From the NCBI GenBank assembly GCA_022393335.1, contig JAJEKB010021031.1, positions 467,443 through 531,442 on the forward strand: a stretch of 64,000 nucleotides of DNA, given 5' to 3'. The position numbers and the translations under genes are program-made. Positions 60,089 to 64,000 of this stretch are shown here, piece after piece (the first letter of the stretch is position 1; each line of letters begins with the position of its first letter). The DNA comes from Macrotrachela quadricornifera (Eukaryota > Rotifera > Eurotatoria > Philodinida > Philodinidae). The notes below the pieces were generated by a model that made no database searches, had not been told where the DNA came from, and was given only the letters and a program-made list of their open reading frames with translations.

Positions 60089-61229
60089 TATCTAGTTCAT
60101 CATTAATGTTGTTTTTTTTTCTTAAATAAACCTATTACTCTCAAAAACTACTTGATAATTCGTCTTCTTTGATCTCTAACTCAGCCAAAAACCGATAGAT
60201 TATATTAAGTTGCGATCTTTTCAAAGATGATCTTCAACATAAAAGAAAATTAGTTAATTCTCTTCGAGAATAATTGATCCCGTTCGATAGAATTTGTTTA
60301 TCAGAAATTACATAGTATCAGGCCTGACAAATATGGTAGATGTGACATTATATTGATGCCTTCTTCTATGATATAGTTAATAACATTGGATGAGTATGAA
60401 TTCAATGATGATCGTCAAGCAATTTTGAAGTTGATATCTCTGCTTGTTTCCATATTTCATTAACAAAAGGCTTCGGATAATTTTCAATATAGTACTTGTA
60501 ACATACAATCTTGCCTTTAATTTGATTTAAAGAATATACCAAACGAAGTTATGATTAAACTTTGTCTTCATAAACAATAGCCTTTGACGGTGCATCTTCA
60601 ATTTGCCAGTTAACATCAGATGACTTAGCTTAATCTATATAAAATAAATCCATATCTCATCATTAATAATGCTAGAATGCAACTGACATGATTGAATGAA
60701 ATTTTACTAAATTTTTAAAAGTAAAAAATGATTAATTCATGCGATTTCCAAGATACCTAAAAGTTTTTGAAGAAAACGACTGCAAAAGAACTTTTAACAA
60801 TTTGTGTCGAAACGATCGAATCTGGTATAAATAATCATGACAACAATCCTCATATATTTGATAAAATAAAATTAAAAATATCTCCAAATCTTTATATTTT
60901 TATTTAATGTTTGCAGAACTTTTGGTCATACCTAAGTATTCTTTCTTTCATTGTTATCAATTTGCATATTCTTATCTCTTTATACTACACAGAAAATTTA
61001 TACTGACTAATATACATTTTAAGTTTTCATTTTCAGCATTTTCCTGTGTTATGAGTATAGTTTTATCACGATAGAATATATCAATAAATAAATGCGGAAA
61101 CCTCGAATTGAAATTCGAGAGTTATGTGTACTTCAAAAAGTGAATAAGACGTATGAGTCATCATATAATGTGTCGACTAGACCTCGCCAGGTACGAATCC
61201 AGATCCGGATCTGAAAATTTTAAGTTGAT
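60089..61229. other. Interval with a possible decayed coding remnant
   Basis: On the minus strand at about 60395-60650 two short stretches read like former protein (WQIEDAPSKAIVYEDKV, then KGKIVCYKYYIENYPKPF and NEIWKQAEISTSKLLDD) separated by stops. No family is recognised. The rest is AT-rich. Confidence 0.3.
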
Positions 61230-61456
61230 CTACCCAGGTCGAACGAGTTGGACCGTAAACGGTAGTATACAGATAAAAAACGGTATCTATACGGATATCC
61301 GACTTTTTTCGTATACTGATAGCAGTTAACGGTATATATACGGATATTTTTCGCAACGTTTACGGACCGTAATACGGAGTACCGAATTCTGTCCGATAAC
61401 GGTACTCAGATTGCGTCCCGTTTCTGGACGTTTTTTGAAAACCTACTTAATATTCT

Positions 61457-61935
61457 TATTTTAGATTATTATTCTTATTCAATTATGGAACGGTAAGTCT
61501 TTTTAAGAAATTCTTTTTATTTATTTATTTATTTTAGGCTATTTTTCTTATTAAATTATGGAACAACAAGTATTTTAAATTATTTTTGTTTTTTTTAATC
61601 TATTTTAGATTAGCATTATTATTCAATTATTGAACAGTAAGTATTTTTAATCACTTTATTTCGTTTTTATTTATTTTAGATTAGCTTTCTTATACAATGA
61701 GCCTTATTCACAATTGGCTTCGTGGTTAAACTCTTTGATTGTTACTTTGATTTGATGACATTTTCTCTTTGATCCGTGGCCAACAACGAAACATGAATAA
61801 GGCTCATTGTTGAATAGTAAGTATTTTAAATTATTGCTTTTTTTATCTGTTTTAGATTACTTTTCTTATGGAATTATGGAACAATAAGTATTTTAAGTCA
61901 ATTCATTTTTTTAATTTATTTTAGGTTATTATTCT
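61457..61935 (+). repeat. ~75-bp tandem repeat with splice-like ends
   Basis: Six units of the form TTTTAGATTATTATTCTTAT ... CAATTATGGAACAGTAAGTATTTTAA. Most begin with a T-rich TTTTAG and carry a (G/A)TAAGT. Unit four is split by a 117-bp palindromic insertion. Confidence 0.75.
61694..61810. mobile_element. 117-bp palindromic insertion
   Basis: Ends ACAATGAGCCTTATTCA and its inverse TGAATAAGGCTCATTGT, inserted within unit four of the splice-like repeat. It is too small to code. Confidence 0.6.
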
Positions 61936-61944
61936 TACAATGCC

Positions 61945-62260
61945 GTATATATGGGCGTGACCAACGGTAATGTTTGCCATTAATGTTTTTTTTTATTGTG
62001 GGGATACAGCATATTATTATTCGGGTCATACGATAGAGGATCATAGATGACCCTCAATTGGCCTGAACAACACTATGCTTTATTGGTACAATAGTGGAGA
62101 AAATTTTCACTACTATCGTAACAATAAAGTATAGCATTATTTGGGCCCATTCAGGGTTATCTATGATACTCTATCATATGACCCGAATAATAGTATGTTG
62201 TATCCCTACAATAAAAAAAAACATTAATGGGATACCTTACCGTTGCTCACGACTATATAT
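61945..62260. mobile_element. ~316-bp foldback MITE
   Basis: Two arms of about 150 bp are inverted copies (GTATATATGGGCGTGA against TCACGACTATATAT; GGGTCATACGATAGAGGATC against its near complement at 62160-62190). The centre is near 62100. It is nested inside the larger TIR element. Confidence 0.85.
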
Positions 62261-62793
62261 ATATATATATATAACATATGAGAAAATAATAAAATAAGTA
62301 TGGCATGCATGATGCAGGCAATACTTGAGCTGGTTACAAAAAACCTAGTAGGATCTCGTCGGATCCGAGCTTAAGATTATTCGTCCTGGATATTGCTAAT
62401 GAAATAGATGATTTTGAATCAACTAATTGTCGAGATAAAATACTCTGAGTAGTGCGAACGGATATAAATTGGTCTGTTTTCGGCCATGAAACGGTCTCAA
62501 TACGGTACAAAACTCACTACCGTATCATATCCGATAATTCTCAAAAAACCACCAAATACGGAAAGTTTACGGAACGGGCACGTTACAGTCCGTAATTCTG
62601 TGCCCGATAATACGGTTCGATACGGACCAAAAACGGACCGAATGGACACCGTATTATACCGTAAATACGCCGTTTTTAAAACGTTTACAGTACGTTTTCA
62701 TACCGTAAACTTAGCCGTTTTCATCGACCTGGGTAGTCTAGGCACGTTCTAAGTCCGTAAATTACTATTGACCAGAAAAAATATTCATTACAT

Positions 62794-62973
62794 ATGATAA
62801 TTCTTGCTTTGATTTTCTTTACTTTTTGTTTATTTTCTTCAGAAAATAGTGAATTTATGTATGAACAGATTTGTATTTGTTACAATGGTACCCATTATGA
62901 TGCTCTTTTACCTTTTCAAGTTAATCCTCAACAATTTGTACCACATTTTGACTTAATTAACATGAGTTTATAA
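62794..62973 (+). CDS. Short ORF with signal-peptide-like start
   Basis: 59 residues beginning MIILALIFFTFCLFSSENSE, a good secretory signal with a likely cleavage after the Ser pair. About 40 polar residues with two cysteines (CICYNGTHYDALL) follow, then a TAA. It may be the first exon of a secreted protein or a degraded gene; the family is not recognised. Confidence 0.35.
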   Translation: MIILALIFFTFCLFSSENSEFMYEQICICYNGTHYDALLPFQVNPQQFVPHFDLINMSL

Positions 62974-63659
62974 TATGAAATATAATATGAAACAAGCTTT
63001 AACTAAAAACAAGAAGTGATAGAATTCAAAAACTGAGAAAATTCGAAGCAATATTATACTGCGGGAGGTGATATTTTGGATTTTTCTCACCTGGTGCACG
63101 AGACCTTAGGCTTATTTTTCTATAAGACATAGATCTCATCAAGACACATCTTTTACCACTGAATTGTAAGAATAAAAAACCTGGAGAGCCAAGCTAGCAT
63201 GGATGACATTGTAGTCGACCCTATCTGGTCGTCATTGGCTCAACTCGCACAGTGATATAATATCTTTAAAAATCACACAAATCGAGTTCAGATTTGTGCC
63301 CAGCTTACAGAATTGGGTAGGTGGAATTAATTAAGAATAGATTTGAGATTGTATCTACCGAGATTATGGTCATAGATAACCTCATGGATCTATGATAAAT
63401 ATATGATATATAGAGATATCAATATTTTGATAATAATCCCCCAATATAAATAGCTATCGAGTTCGGATTTTTTCCATTTGATAACTCTTATTAGTAGCGA
63501 CAAAATCATGCATCTAGAACACCCCAAAATCACTAGTCATCTGAGACATATTTACGTACACTGGTCTCAAGATACAGATTTCGGGACCCTGTTGAGGCAA
63601 TTTTTACTTAAAAAACTACGATTTCATTCAAAATTAATATCGTATTCGGAATCAGCGTT
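62974..63659. other. Non-coding interval
   Basis: No supported gene; a plus-strand frame at 63478-63693 has no recognisable content. Confidence 0.35.
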
Positions 63660-63960
63660 AAAAACTGAATCGATTCATATACATTTTAAATAGTTCTGAG
63701 AAAAGAATTTTTTTTGAAAAAATCCCTGTACCCCTCCCCCTCAGGGATGGTCTGGTGAATAATGACAATTTTTTCGACAACTCAACTATTTCTTGACGGA
63801 TCCTTTTCATCTTCGAACTCGACCGAGATATTGATGAGACAATTCTGTACACACAATTTCAGCTCAATGGAATGTAATTGTGAAGAGTTGTCGTGTATAC
63901 GGACGGACGGACACACTGACCGATTCTATAGTGTACTCACTTTTTGAGTACACAAAAAAA
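63660..63960 (-). repeat. Dispersed repeat, copy 2
   Basis: Inverse of the repeat at 44024-44350, with long matches including GATCCGTCAAGAAAT and ATTGTCTCATCAATATCTCG. This copy also has CGTCCGTCCGT near its end, typical of animal repeats. Confidence 0.75.
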
Positions 63961-64000
63961 AAGCATCGTCTTATACAGCATACAATATTGGAGAAAAAAA

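Larger units (their letters stand above)
61230..62736. mobile_element. Non-autonomous TIR element with nested foldbacks
   Basis: CTACCCAGGTCGA at 61230 is repeated in inverse at 62724-62736. Both subterminal regions are full of CGGTA/ACCGTAAACGG-type motifs in both orientations. No transposase; the plus-strand frame at 62486-62752 is a by-product of these motifs. An alternative left edge at 61177 (CTAGACCTCGCCAGG) also pairs with the right end, so limits are uncertain. Confidence 0.6.

Noticed and set aside
62486..62752. Plus-strand 88-codon frame
   Set aside because: It is formed by the repeated ACCGTA/CGGTAT subterminal motifs of a TIR element.

Overview
The window reads as AT-rich invertebrate nuclear DNA, most likely from a bdelloid rotifer (Rotaria/Adineta type). 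The reasons are short GT-AG introns of about 47-58 nt, and the gene families together: NHL beta-propeller proteins, an arginine-type ADP-ribosyltransferase, F-box/leucine-rich proteins and EGF-7TM receptors, embedded in many different low-copy transposons. The taxon is inferred from family composition and remembered family features; no database search was made. Three 10-N gaps (7272, 19154, 37591) mark it as a draft assembly, and all three lie inside repetitive or low-complexity sequence.

Layout. 0.6-4.8 kb: a minus-strand NHL gene with a probable upstream transmembrane exon, a Tc1/mariner element in its intron and one nonsense codon. 5.2-7.9 kb: an ADP-ribosyltransferase gene split by a frame change in an A11 run, with a TIR element (perfect 8-bp target duplication) inserted 47 bp upstream of its start. 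That element holds a second insertion carrying a telomere-like CCCTCA array. 9.1-11.7 kb: a 5'-truncated Ty3/gypsy element with a 263-bp LTR. 14.3-16.4 kb: a multi-exon PIF/Harbinger-like DDE transposase gene. 17.9-28.3 kb: a ten-exon gene for a membrane-anchored Thr/Ser stalk protein with a carbohydrate-binding-like C-terminus. Its 8.6-kb second intron contains a whole Helitron in the opposite orientation. 28.7-38.9 kb: a composite element flanked by short TIRs, with a small accessory gene and a large transposase-like gene. The large gene is interrupted by a 4.77-kb nested element that has a 9-bp target duplication and inverted iterons at its two ends.

40-64 kb: a decayed DDE transposase tail; a tandem duplication (about 40.8-43.4 and 50.8-53.2 kb) of a small two-exon YCII-like gene, with a tRNA-derived SINE in one copy and a foldback MITE in the other; an EGF/7TM receptor pseudogene; a three-exon F-box gene; a three-exon EF-hand gene; a three-exon XRN-type 5'-3' exoribonuclease; a nested TIR/foldback element whose internal repeat carries splice-site-like sequences; and a small secreted ORF.

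Host genes appear intact for the stalk protein (apart from an assembly gap), both YCII-like genes, the F-box gene, the EF-hand gene and the XRN gene. The NHL, ADP-ribosyltransferase and receptor genes carry disruptions. No operon or pathway links these genes. The main story is several generations of mobile elements inserted into introns, gene flanks and each other.
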